A stretch of 40,061 nucleotides of DNA, taken from assembly GCA_028823175.1 (NCBI GenBank), contig JAPKBZ010000038.1:1-40061 (forward strand). The letters run 5' to 3'. This stretch comes from Myxococcota bacterium (GTDB lineage: Bacteria; Myxococcota_A; UBA9160; UBA4427). Below, piece after piece: positions 1-6,951 of this stretch. Numbering within the stretch: position 1 is the stretch's first letter; each line of letters begins with the position of its first letter. The notes beneath the pieces are model-generated. The model saw nothing but the letters and a program-made list of their open reading frames with translations, was not told the origin of the DNA and ran no database searches. Made by a program: the position numbers and the translations under genes.

Positions 1-1490
1 CAACTCGCGCAGGGGCCTGTAACTCCGGAATGATCGAAATCGATATTCAGCCAGGAAGTCCCCGCTGAATGGCAGGTATCACAAGCGCTGGTCGTAGCAA
101 TATGACCAGAAGGCTTCCCGGTAGCATCGGCTCCGTTGTGGCAACTCTCGCAGGTCCCTGTAACTCCGGAATGGTCGAACTGGACGTTGAGCCATGATGT
201 GCCCGCTGAGTGGCACGCATCACAGGGACTCGTAGTCGCCACGTGGCCAGGCGGCTTTCCCGTCGCCTGGATTCCATTATGACAATTGGCGCAGGGTTCG
301 GTGATCCCTGAATGATCGAATCGCACGACCGACCAAGACACCCCAGCTTCATGGCATGTATCGCAGGAAGCGGTCGTCACGATATGACCGGGAGACTTTC
401 CTGTCGCGTCGGCCCCATTATGACAGGTCGAACAAATCCCCGTAACGCCTTCATGGTTGAAGCCTGCTCCGGCCCAGGTCAGCGACCGGTGGCAATCCTC
501 GCAAACTGAGGAGGACTGAGGGTGCCCCACGGATTTGCCCATGGCCTCAACCCCATTATGGCAGTCGACACAACTGCCGAGGACCGCCGCATGATCGATT
601 CGGGAGGGAATCCAGGCAGCCTGAAGGTGACAATCCTCGCACTGGTTTGTGCTCCGGATATGGGATGGGCTCCGGCCAGAATCGCTGCGAATTCCGCTGC
701 CGTCGTGGCAGGTGGAACAGCGGGTGGGCGTGCCCTCAAAGAGGCCCGCCACGTGGCAGTTCTCGCAGGCCACCCGCTCGTGGCCGCCGGTTAGGGGAAA
801 ACGCGTTCGGAAATGGTCGAAGTCCGCCGCGGAATCAGCGATTCCTAGTGAGGCCGCGCCCGGGGGAAGGATTTCGGCTCCGGCTTCGGATTCGACCAGT
901 GGAGCCAACGCCCCTTCGGTCTTCCCGGGACCCGAAACCGGCCATGCCGAAGCGGCGGGCTCGGGTTCCTGCTCCGAGGGTTGGGCCGGCGCCGCAATCA
1001 GGGCGGCGGCAATCGGGGCGGCGACAATCGGGGCGGCGGCGACCGCCTCCTTCTTGGCCGGTTTTTTGGGTGCCCGGAAATCCAGAACGATCCGAGGCGG
1101 ATCGAGAAGCACCATCTCCTTCATCCTGACTCCGGGCTGGTTGATCTCGATGCGAGCCTGAGAAGCACCCGGGCCCGCAGAAGAGACACTGATCTCGCCC
1201 ACAGGAGGTTCAGGAGATCGGATGGTCCGGGGAGACGCGCTGGCTTCGAAGGAAACAAGCACCTCGTTCCCGCTGCCCGCGCGTTTCACTTTGTAGGACG
1301 CCTTCTCGTCGAGCTCGAAAACGACCCGGACGTAGCCCTTATGAGCCCCAACCCTGAATTTGACGAGTTCAGCGGCCCGTACGGATACGAAGGGGAGCAG
1401 CACGATAAAAGCCATAAAGGCCACCGGCAGCGCAAGGCGAAAACTAGGCCCTCGCCGCAAAACCCGATGGCAATGAGTCAGAACAACCAT
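1..1490 (-). CDS. AMIN-domain multihaem c-type cytochrome (C-terminus beyond window)
   Basis: The frame is open from an ATG at 1490 to the window edge, so the 3' end is missing; about 496 residues are visible. The start is well supported: GGAGG lies 5 nt upstream, directly after the stop of the preceding gene at 1501. Residues 1-38 are a signal peptide ending near VRA. Residues ~40-135 resemble an AMIN domain (beta-rich, as in PilQ and AmiC; VRVVFELDE and PRIVLDFRAP are typical). An Ala/Pro linker (~135-215) follows, with repeated API/AAP units encoded by short tandem DNA repeats. From residue ~241 there are 11 complete CXXCH haem c motifs and a twelfth cut by the window edge. The last four units are exact 47-residue repeats with two haems each (FDHSGVTG, CHNG, ATGKP, CDTCH). 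AMIN domains bind peptidoglycan or envelope partners, so this may be a wall- or secretin-anchored electron carrier. Haem sites are certain; the role is inferred. Confidence 0.85.
   Translation of the reverse strand, partial: MVVLTHCHRVLRRGPSFRLALPVAFMAFIVLLPFVSVRAAELVKFRVGAHKGYVRVVFELDEKASYKVKRAGSGNEVLVSFEASASPRTIRSPEPPVGEISVSSAGPGASQARIEINQPGVRMKEMVLLDPPRIVLDFRAPKKPAKKEAVAAAPIVAAPIAAALIAAPAQPSEQEPEPAASAWPVSGPGKTEGALAPLVESEAGAEILPPGAASLGIADSAADFDHFRTRFPLTGGHERVACENCHVAGLFEGTPTRCSTCHDGSGIRSDSGRSPSHIRSTNQCEDCHLQAAWIPSRIDHAAVLGSCVDCHNGVEAMGKSVGHPQSSSVCEDCHRSLTWAGAGFNHEGVTGICSTCHNGADATGKSPGHIVTTASCDTCHEAGVSWSVVRFDHSGITEPCANCHNGIQATGKPPGHVATTSPCDACHSAGTSWLNVQFDHSGVTGTCESCHNGADATGKPSGHIATTSACDTCHSAGTSWLNIDFDHSGVTGPCAS
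30..455 (-). repeat. 141-bp in-frame tandem repeats encoding two-haem units
   Basis: The same landmark (plus-strand ATG complementing the FDH/FNH codons) recurs at 30, 171, 312 and 453, a period of exactly 141 bp or 47 codons. Each unit carries two CXXCH motifs and the landmarks FDHSG, CHNG, ATGKP and TTxxCD. The units have diverged in bases but not in length, which indicates selection on the protein rather than a very recent duplication. The array continues past the left edge. Confidence 0.8.
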
Positions 1491-1500
1491 ATTGGCCTCC

Positions 1501-3096
1501 TCAGCGCGGCATCCGAACGTCCTCCCAAGAACGTTCGACGTGACAGGTTTCGCAGCGTTCCCCAAAACCACCCCGGTGGGGATCATCGAGAGAATGGCAC
1601 GCTCCACAACTCTGCGAAAGCTGTACCGAATCCGTCGCCGCTACGGAATGACAAGATTGACACCCGAGGTCCTGATGGGCGCCCTTGAGTGGAAAATCGG
1701 TGGATAGGGCGTGATCAAAGCGCCAGAGGCTCCAAGCATTGGGGTTGTGGCAATCACCGCAACCCGTTCCCAAGGCTCTGTCGTGCTCATCGTCCTCTGC
1801 GTGACAATCGACGCAAGCTCCCGAGGTGTCGTGAAAGCGTTTGTCGTCATGACACTCGCCGCAGCTGGCGATGACGTGCATCCCCAGCAGCGGAAAAGCG
1901 GTCATATCGTGATCAAAGGTCAGGTCGCTCGTCCATGCCTTCGCGCCGTGGCAATCATCGCAGCGGGTCCCCAGTTGTCCGTCGTGCAGATCGCTCTCCC
2001 GATGGCAATCGGAACATTCCCGGGAGAGCGACTCCTCACCGAGAACTCCGTGGTGGCACGTTGTACAGGAGAGCTCCCCGTGGGCACCCTCCAGGGGAAA
2101 ATCGGCTTCACGCTCGTGGTTGAAAACACTGCGGGCCCACCCTCTCGGGGAGTGGCAATCCTCGCATTTCGCACCGAAGCTCCCATCGTGATCATCCTGG
2201 ACGGCGTGACAACCCGCGCACGACGGTTCGAGGTCCTTCGCGAGCCCAGTCACCTTGCTCAAGTGGCAGTCATTGCAGGCCACCTCGGAGTGCTCCCCGA
2301 CGAGCGCGAAATCGGTGTTCTCGTCGTGGTCGAAACTGCCCTCCTCCCATTCCTGGGTGGTGTGACAATCACCACAAGCGTCCCCCATCTTCCCCCGGTG
2401 GGAGTCCTGGGAGGCGTGGCAATCCTTGCACTCGCTGAGAGTTTCCTCGTAACGGTCCCCGGGGTGACAAAGGCCACAATCCGCGGAGAGATGGGCCCCG
2501 AGGAGCGGGAAATCGGTCTCGTCGTGATCGAACCTGGCGCTATCCCAGCCCTTGGACTCATGGCAATCCGCGCAGTCCTCCCCCAACTGTCCGTCGTGCC
2601 GATCGTCGTCGCGATGGCAGTCGATACACAGGCCCGGGGCCTCGCGATACGACTCGCCGCTGACGTGGCACGAGGTACAAGCCACCGAGGGGTGAACCCC
2701 CTCCAGAGGAAAATCCGTCATGTCGTGATCGAAGGTCTCGGGAGCGAGGCCCACGATATCAGCGCCTCGGCCCCTGTGCTCGGAATGGCAGATTCGACAG
2801 TCGGGGTCTGAGCCTGGGTTCTGCCTGCCGTGAAAACCCTGTTCGGCCTTGACGTCGGCAGCCACCTCCTCATGGCAGTCGAGACAGAGCCCGCTCTGTC
2901 CACTGCCATCAAAAACAAGGTGACAGCTTTCGCAGTCCTCTTCGACGTCGGCGTGTCCCTCGATGACGGGCCCGGGCATGATCAAGGTCTTGATACCCGC
3001 TCCATGGGCGGGAACCGACGAGCCTAATCCGGACAGCACAAGGGGAGCGAGCAGAAGCAGAACTCGCCGCAATCCCCCGTGGTATTTCTCTCTCAA
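1501..3096 (-). CDS. 21-haem periplasmic c-type cytochrome
   Basis: With a TTG start at 3096 this is 531 residues; GAGG lies 8 nt upstream and the preceding gene ends 20 bp away. An in-frame start at 3198 would overlap that gene by 82 bp and put 34 residues before the signal peptide, so it was not chosen. A Sec signal peptide (basic region, LLLLAPLVLSGLG core, cleavage near AHGAG) is followed by 21 CXXCH motifs in repeats of about 40 residues. Each repeat has an FDHDxTDFPLxGAH segment before a CXXCH pair; such segments usually supply axial histidines. This style is common in cytochrome c3/c7-like families of Geobacter and relatives. The protein is probably a haem wire moving electrons across the periplasm. 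It sits between a membrane cytochrome b and another multihaem protein, in one operon. Haem count is read directly; partners and direction of flow are inferred. Confidence 0.88.
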   Translation of the reverse strand: MREKYHGGLRRVLLLLAPLVLSGLGSSVPAHGAGIKTLIMPGPVIEGHADVEEDCESCHLVFDGSGQSGLCLDCHEEVAADVKAEQGFHGRQNPGSDPDCRICHSEHRGRGADIVGLAPETFDHDMTDFPLEGVHPSVACTSCHVSGESYREAPGLCIDCHRDDDRHDGQLGEDCADCHESKGWDSARFDHDETDFPLLGAHLSADCGLCHPGDRYEETLSECKDCHASQDSHRGKMGDACGDCHTTQEWEEGSFDHDENTDFALVGEHSEVACNDCHLSKVTGLAKDLEPSCAGCHAVQDDHDGSFGAKCEDCHSPRGWARSVFNHEREADFPLEGAHGELSCTTCHHGVLGEESLSRECSDCHRESDLHDGQLGTRCDDCHGAKAWTSDLTFDHDMTAFPLLGMHVIASCGECHDDKRFHDTSGACVDCHAEDDEHDRALGTGCGDCHNPNAWSLWRFDHALSTDFPLKGAHQDLGCQSCHSVAATDSVQLSQSCGACHSLDDPHRGGFGERCETCHVERSWEDVRMPR

Positions 3097-3116
3097 TCTC
3101 TCGACCTCGATGGCAT

Positions 3117-4001
3117 CTAATACATATGGACGGCCATCACGTGAACGATAGCCGTCGCGTAGAGCAGAAAAGCGAGCGGAATGTGTGCGACGTGCCACAG
3201 ACCAAAGAGCCGCTCGTAAAGAGAAAAATCAGCCACTGACCTTACCGCAACAATGTACGCCCGAACGGCTCGCTCCGCCCTTCTCGTCGCATCCCTACTT
3301 CGATCCGACCGACTCGCTCGGAGCAGGCGCAGCGCCTTCCGGCGTGCTGCGCGCGAAGTCCAAGGGACGACAAGTAGGTTCTTGGCCGCAGAGACCCCCT
3401 GAGATCCATCCCCGAGAATATGAATTTCGAAGTCCTTCAGCGCGTCGAGGACCTCGGCGGCGGGGCCCTCTCCAACGAGTCGAGATCGCGTTGTTTCCAG
3501 GCCCTGGCGCATGTCCCCCAGTGTTTTACGGCGCCCGGTAAGCAGCTCGAAAATATGCCGGTAGATGACGCGACCTGCGATTCCGCTTGAAGCCACGGTG
3601 AGGGTGCAAATGAGCGCGATATTTGCGTTGAGGGATCCCATGCGAAAATTCGCGTGGTAGAGGATGGCCAGGGGCCCGATCAACCCGAAGAGCATGTGCA
3701 CCTCGAACCAAACCGTAATCCGCCCCCAATCCCGTGTGAATTTGAGACGTTTGCGCAGCGGATAGAAGAGAAGCAGGGTCATCAGACTCAGGCCGAGGAT
3801 CCCGAAGATATACCCCGGCCCCTGATCGGGCACGAACCAGCGATCTTCCCGCATCCACCAACCCAGGCCGATCAACGCGGCAACGACCCACTGGGCGGGG
3901 CCGATAAAACTCCCGCGTTGCCCCAGGATCGACTGGAACTTCCTGCTGGGGGTTCTCTTTTGCCTCTTCTGCACCCCATCCACCGATCCCTCGGCGCTCA
4001 C
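3117..4001 (-). CDS. Diheme cytochrome b-like membrane protein
   Basis: This is a 294-residue integral membrane protein and the first gene of the multihaem operon. The GTG start at 4001 is preceded by AAGGGGAG with 6-nt spacing; a TTG at 4025 is the alternative. About five hydrophobic segments are visible. Two of them carry an H-X13-H pair (H102/H116 and H273/H287 in this numbering), the spacing that binds two stacked b haems in cytochrome b-type four-helix bundles. Further histidines flank the last helix (WHVAH, AVHMY). A charged, soluble-looking loop of roughly 100 residues (~150-255) lies between the two haem helices. No family can be named with certainty; it could belong to a NarI/ferric-reductase-like or cytochrome b561-like group. 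The expected role is quinol oxidation or reduction at the inner membrane, exchanging electrons with the 21-haem cytochrome encoded next. Confidence 0.75.
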   Translation of the reverse strand: MSAEGSVDGVQKRQKRTPSRKFQSILGQRGSFIGPAQWVVAALIGLGWWMREDRWFVPDQGPGYIFGILGLSLMTLLLFYPLRKRLKFTRDWGRITVWFEVHMLFGLIGPLAILYHANFRMGSLNANIALICTLTVASSGIAGRVIYRHIFELLTGRRKTLGDMRQGLETTRSRLVGEGPAAEVLDALKDFEIHILGDGSQGVSAAKNLLVVPWTSRAARRKALRLLRASRSDRSRDATRRAERAVRAYIVAVRSVADFSLYERLFGLWHVAHIPLAFLLYATAIVHVMAVHMY

Positions 4002-4395
4002 AGCGAACTCCCCTTCCGAGGGCAAAACCTCTCGCTCCCTAGCATCTCAAAACCTTTCCAAGCCGAGCACAAGCCAGCCAAGAGACCGTAGTCTTTTCGC
4101 TTCACTTGCAGAAAAAAGATCGGGAAGTCCAGAAGTTAAAGGTCTATGAAGACTCTATCGTCCAAAATCCCGAAGGAGGGTACCACTAAGCTCTCTCGGG
4201 TGGGCTACTTCACCGTAATCCCTTTGCGAACCGAGCTCTTTTTTGAGTTGCCGAGCCGATGCCGCGAATACTCCGCCACCCTACGCCTTTCCCCGGGGGG
4301 CGGGCCACTCGACCCGCTCGCCTGGCCAGCCCCTAAACTTTGGACGGCCCGCAGCCCCGACTGGTTTCCCGACTTCGAACAAAGGTCGGTAAAAA
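4002..4395. other. Intergenic region upstream of the cytochrome operon
   Basis: This stretch lies between the cytochrome b start and the first minus-strand terminator. It is richer in A+T near 4080-4250 than its surroundings, as expected for a promoter region, but I could not fix a convincing -35/-10 pair. A 99-codon plus-strand frame (4146-4445) has no recognisable features and I do not regard it as a gene. Confidence 0.4.
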
Positions 4396-4427
4396 ATGTA
4401 GGAGCAGCCGCTGCTCTGCCGGGCCAA
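4396..4427 (-). terminator. Candidate Rho-independent terminator
   Basis: Read on the minus strand, GAGCAG-CGG-CTGCTC (4426 to 4412) forms a 6-bp hairpin with a 3-nt loop. It is followed after a few bases by a run of six T (plus-strand A tract near 4391-4396). It would end transcripts coming from the 4430-4600 region before the cytochrome operon. Confidence 0.4.
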
Positions 4428-4600
4428 TGCGTCTCCGAGAACTAACGGGCACAGGGGCGGAGACATCCCGAACACCCGGGGGCGTGGGGAGCCGAGCGGC
4501 CAACGGGCAGACCCCGGTTTCCATGGCTCCGGCCCGGGAGGGCTTGTACCCCCCGGAGGGCCTTAAACCGGCTGTGGTGGCTGCCCGCGCGCCCCGAGCA
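4428..4600. ncRNA. Foldable GC-rich segment, possible structured RNA
   Basis: Several nested inverted repeats occur here: gtctccg/cggagac (4431-4437 with 4458-4464), gggcag/ctgccc closing a long arm (~4506 to 4585), and inside it ccggttt/aaaccgg and ctccgg/ccggag. On the plus strand a hairpin is followed by GCCTTAAA, which recalls the 3' central-bubble strand of proteobacterial 6S RNA (GCCUUAAAAC). On the minus strand the block lies between two terminators. I cannot decide the strand or the family, and the 6S resemblance rests on eight bases. Confidence 0.22.
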
Positions 4601-4601
4601 C

Positions 4602-4660
4602 AAAAAAATCCCGGGATCGGGCCTAGGCCCCAAAGCGGCTACGACATCCGCGATCCCGGG
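4602..4660 (-). terminator. Rho-independent terminator for a minus-strand transcript
   Basis: On the minus strand a 10-bp perfect stem, CCCGGGATCG (4660-4651) with CGATCCCGGG (4619-4610), is followed by A and seven T (4608-4602). The 31-nt loop holds a second palindrome, gggcctaggccc (4619-4630). The stem plus U-tract is typical of an intrinsic terminator and is placed 63 bp after the stop of the tiny ORF at 4723-4767. Confidence 0.6.
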
Positions 4661-4722
4661 AACGGTGGCGCTGGGAACTTGCGTCCCCGCAGCACCTAAA
4701 ACTGACGGTGATACTTGGCGCG

Positions 4723-4767
4723 CTAAGTCGCCGCCACCTCACTCGTCGTAGTGCTACGTTGATTCAT
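4723..4767 (-). CDS. Tiny ORF (14 aa) with very good ribosome binding site
   Basis: The frame encodes MNQRSTTTSEVAAT. Its ATG (4767) is preceded by GGAGGTGAGA, a near-perfect Shine-Dalgarno at 5-nt spacing, and a strong intrinsic terminator follows at 4660-4602. An overlapping 18-codon frame starting ~45 bp upstream (MGTRRSSLCRHGGENEST) overlaps it in another phase, which hints at a translated leader. It is divergent from purU. I recognise no family. It may be a leader peptide, a small functional peptide, or chance; coding potential cannot be judged from 14 codons. Confidence 0.3.
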   Translation of the reverse strand: MNQRSTTTSEVAAT

Positions 4768-5058
4768 TCTCACCTCCATGCCGGCATAGTGATGAACGGC
4801 GAGTCCCCATATTCCCTCGCCTGGTTCCCGGGCTGAGGTGGGCGCCGTGTCCGCCCCTCCGGGCCGCCCGCACCACGCGCTCCTAATGAACGCACAGCCC
4901 GAACTCGGGAATGAGTGAGATCCCCTCAGAGACCACCTTATCGGAAGGATCGAGTTCCTTCCAGCGTTCTCTGCCCCCAGGGCGTCAAATATTCCCGAAC
5001 GAGGGCTGGCCCCCTGTCTCACGGTCAATGAATATGGTGCCCCCAAAAGGAGTCTCGC

Positions 5059-5949
5059 GTGTCCGCCTCGGAAAGCCCAAGCTCCACCGCCACCTTGCTC
5101 GTCGCCTGCGACGATTGTCCCGGGCTCGTCGCGGCCCTCGCCCAAGCGCTCTACAACCAAGGCGCAAATATTTTCCATGCGGAGCAGCACACCGATAGCG
5201 TCGCCGGCCGATTCTTCCAGCGTATCCACTTCGAAGACCCCGAACTCGAGGGGCCAGACCGCGAAGCCGCCGAAAGCAGGCTACTGGCCACCGTCCGAGC
5301 CGTTGGCGCTCGCTACGGCATGAAATGGCAACTTCGATTCGAGGAGAGGCCCATGCGCATGGCCATCTTCGTTTCGAAGACGGACCACTGCCTCTATGAT
5401 CTTCTTCTTCGGCACCGCTCGGGCGAACTGCTTTGCGAGATCCCGCTGATCGTCAGCAACCACGAGAGCCTTCGGCCGGTGGCCGAGCAGTTCGGGGTGC
5501 CCTTTCAGGTCTTCCCCATCGACTCGAAGAATAAGGCAGAGGTCGAGGCCAGAGAGCTCGAGGTTCTCGCGGAGAACGAGGTCGACCTTGTCGTCATGGC
5601 TCGCTACATGCAAATCTTGACTGAAAATTTCATCGGCCAGTTCAAGGAGCGGATCATCAACATCCATCACTCCTTCCTTCCTGCCTTTGCCGGGGGGCGC
5701 CCCTACCATCAGGCTTTCGACCGAGGCGTAAAACTCATCGGTGCCACTGCTCACTACGCAACAGGCGATCTCGACGAGGGACCTATTATCGAGCAGGACG
5801 TCATCCACGTCAGCCATCGTGAATCGGTCGCCGATCTGGTTCGCCTCGGCAAAGACGTAGAGCGAACAGTTCTCTCACGCGCCGTGCGTCTTCATCTCGA
5901 AAGTCGCATCTTCGTTCACAACAACCGAACGGTGGTCTTTACCGGATGA
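5059..5949 (+). CDS. purU: Formyltetrahydrofolate deformylase PurU
   Basis: This 296-residue protein hydrolyses 10-formyl-THF to formate and THF, supplying formate for purine synthesis and balancing one-carbon pools in the cytoplasm. An N-terminal ACT domain (residues ~10-95; CDDCPGLVAALAQALY) precedes a formyltransferase domain (~100-296). The PurU hallmark KTDHCLYDLLLRHRSGEL is at ~107-124. The catalytic triad is visible: N201 and H203 in NIHHSFLPAF, and D239 in GDLDEGPI. The GTG start has AAAAGGAG at 6-nt spacing. Length matches the family. The next gene overlaps its stop by 4 bp (ATGA), so the two are translationally coupled. No purine or folate riboswitch was recognised in the long upstream region. 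Confidence 0.95.
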   Translation: MSASESPSSTATLLVACDDCPGLVAALAQALYNQGANIFHAEQHTDSVAGRFFQRIHFEDPELEGPDREAAESRLLATVRAVGARYGMKWQLRFEERPMRMAIFVSKTDHCLYDLLLRHRSGELLCEIPLIVSNHESLRPVAEQFGVPFQVFPIDSKNKAEVEARELEVLAENEVDLVVMARYMQILTENFIGQFKERIINIHHSFLPAFAGGRPYHQAFDRGVKLIGATAHYATGDLDEGPIIEQDVIHVSHRESVADLVRLGKDVERTVLSRAVRLHLESRIFVHNNRTVVFTG

Positions 5950-6911
5950 ATCTTCGACTCGTTCTCATATTTGGCCTAATGGCAGTGATCGTCATCGCGT
6001 GGTCCGCTTCCTTCGTCGTCTTGCGCGCCGCCGAGCTGGGTGCTCTGGTGGGCCCCCTCGAGGAACGTCATTTTCCCTCTCTCACCGTCGTCGCCGTGGG
6101 GACGGGGAGCGATTATGAAAACCCCGAAAGACTCGGCCCGTCTACCGCCCTCGCTTGGGGAAACAATATTGTTCTCGTCGATGCGGGCCGCGGGCTCAGT
6201 GAGGCCCTGCGCAAGTCATTGATCCCCGTCAAGCAGCCTCGGCTGATCCTGCTCTCCAACGTATTGCCCGTCAACACCGTGGGCCTCGACGACCTCATTT
6301 ACACGGGTTGGCTCGAGGATCGCGAAGAACCGATCCGGGTTCTGGGTCCCGCCGGAAGTGTGGCGCTCATCGAGGGATTGCTGGCGGCTCATGCCGCAGG
6401 GGCCCAGGCCCTGGGACGCGCGCTTCCTCTCTCCGCCGCCGGCGACCGGGTTCGGGTGGAGGAGGTCGGCGATGGCTACACCGAAGAAATCGATGGCGTC
6501 CGTTTGAGAGCGGGAGCCCTCCCCGGTGGTCCCCTCGCCACGCTGGCCTGGCGTTTCGAGCGCGGAAAACGGTCGGTCGTCGTCTCTGGAGCTGGCTGGG
6601 CGCCCGAGGCCCTTGTCGAATTCGCTCGCGACACCGACCTCCTGGTTCATGAAGCGGTCTTCGTGCCGCCTCCCGAAGATATAGAGGATGCGGGCGTCAT
6701 CGCGGACCCCGAGCGGCTGATCCGGGAGGCTGAATTTCACACCTCGATCGAACATGTTGGCAGCCTGGCGACGGATGCCCGGGCTCGGCAGCTCGCCCTG
6801 ATCCGCATGAGGCCGCCCCCCTTCTACAACTTCCAGGTCAAGATCATCGTGAGTCAGAGCTACGATGGAACCATCTGGATCCCCGAGGACGGCGACGAAT
6901 TAACACCCTAA
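5946..6911 (+). CDS. Membrane-anchored metallo-beta-lactamase-fold protein lacking metal ligands
   Basis: This 321-residue protein has one N-terminal membrane segment (residues ~5-27) and then an RNase Z/arylsulfatase-like MBL fold. Fold landmarks remain: VVAVGTGS near 49-55, ILVD-like VLVDAGRG (76-83), GPAGSVALIEGLL (134-146), LVHEAVF (233-239) and HTSIEHVGSLA (265-275). The metal-binding HxHxDH motif is replaced: at 104-110 the sequence reads SNVLPVN, and the SGD aspartate is alanine (SGAGW, 214-218). Binding of the usual two zinc ions therefore looks impossible. It is probably a pseudoenzyme with a binding or structural role on the periplasmic or cytoplasmic face. It overlaps purU by 4 bp, though a link to folate metabolism is not obvious. 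Confidence 0.75.
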   Translation: MNLRLVLIFGLMAVIVIAWSASFVVLRAAELGALVGPLEERHFPSLTVVAVGTGSDYENPERLGPSTALAWGNNIVLVDAGRGLSEALRKSLIPVKQPRLILLSNVLPVNTVGLDDLIYTGWLEDREEPIRVLGPAGSVALIEGLLAAHAAGAQALGRALPLSAAGDRVRVEEVGDGYTEEIDGVRLRAGALPGGPLATLAWRFERGKRSVVVSGAGWAPEALVEFARDTDLLVHEAVFVPPPEDIEDAGVIADPERLIREAEFHTSIEHVGSLATDARARQLALIRMRPPPFYNFQVKIIVSQSYDGTIWIPEDGDELTP

Positions 6912-6920
6912 AGCGAGTGG

Positions 6921-6948
6921 CCGATGACCGATGACCGATGACCGATGA
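6921..6948. repeat. Four tandem copies of a 7-bp unit (ccgatga)
   Basis: The unit ccgatga is repeated four times without interruption in the 40-bp gap between two convergent genes. It supplies stop codons in several frames but shows no hairpin or T-tract. Confidence 0.8.
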
Positions 6949-6951
6949 TGA

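Noticed and set aside
1..500. CRISPR-like repeat array
   Set aside because: The periodic similarity is 141 bp in-frame protein repeats with haem motifs, not short direct repeats with unique spacers.
649..1688. Plus-strand open frames across the AMIN-cytochrome gene
   Set aside because: They are antisense to an open minus-strand frame with signal peptide, AMIN-like domain and haem motifs; their translations are Arg/Pro/Gly-rich without features.
1711..2811. 366-codon plus-strand frame antisense to the 21-haem cytochrome
   Set aside because: It mirrors the cytochrome repeats and has no recognisable domain; the opposite strand has 21 haem sites.
3097..3198. Upstream in-frame start for the 21-haem cytochrome
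   Set aside because: It would overlap the cytochrome b gene by 82 bp and place 34 extra residues ahead of the signal peptide; a TTG with an SD lies after that gene's stop.
4146..4445. 99-codon plus-strand frame in the intergenic region
   Set aside because: No similarity, no good ribosome site, and it runs into the terminator and inverted-repeat block.
4770..5058. ZTP, THF or glycine riboswitch upstream of purU
   Set aside because: Some GC-rich words resemble parts of these motifs, but the conserved cores (for example CCGCCUGGGCA of the ZTP aptamer) are absent.
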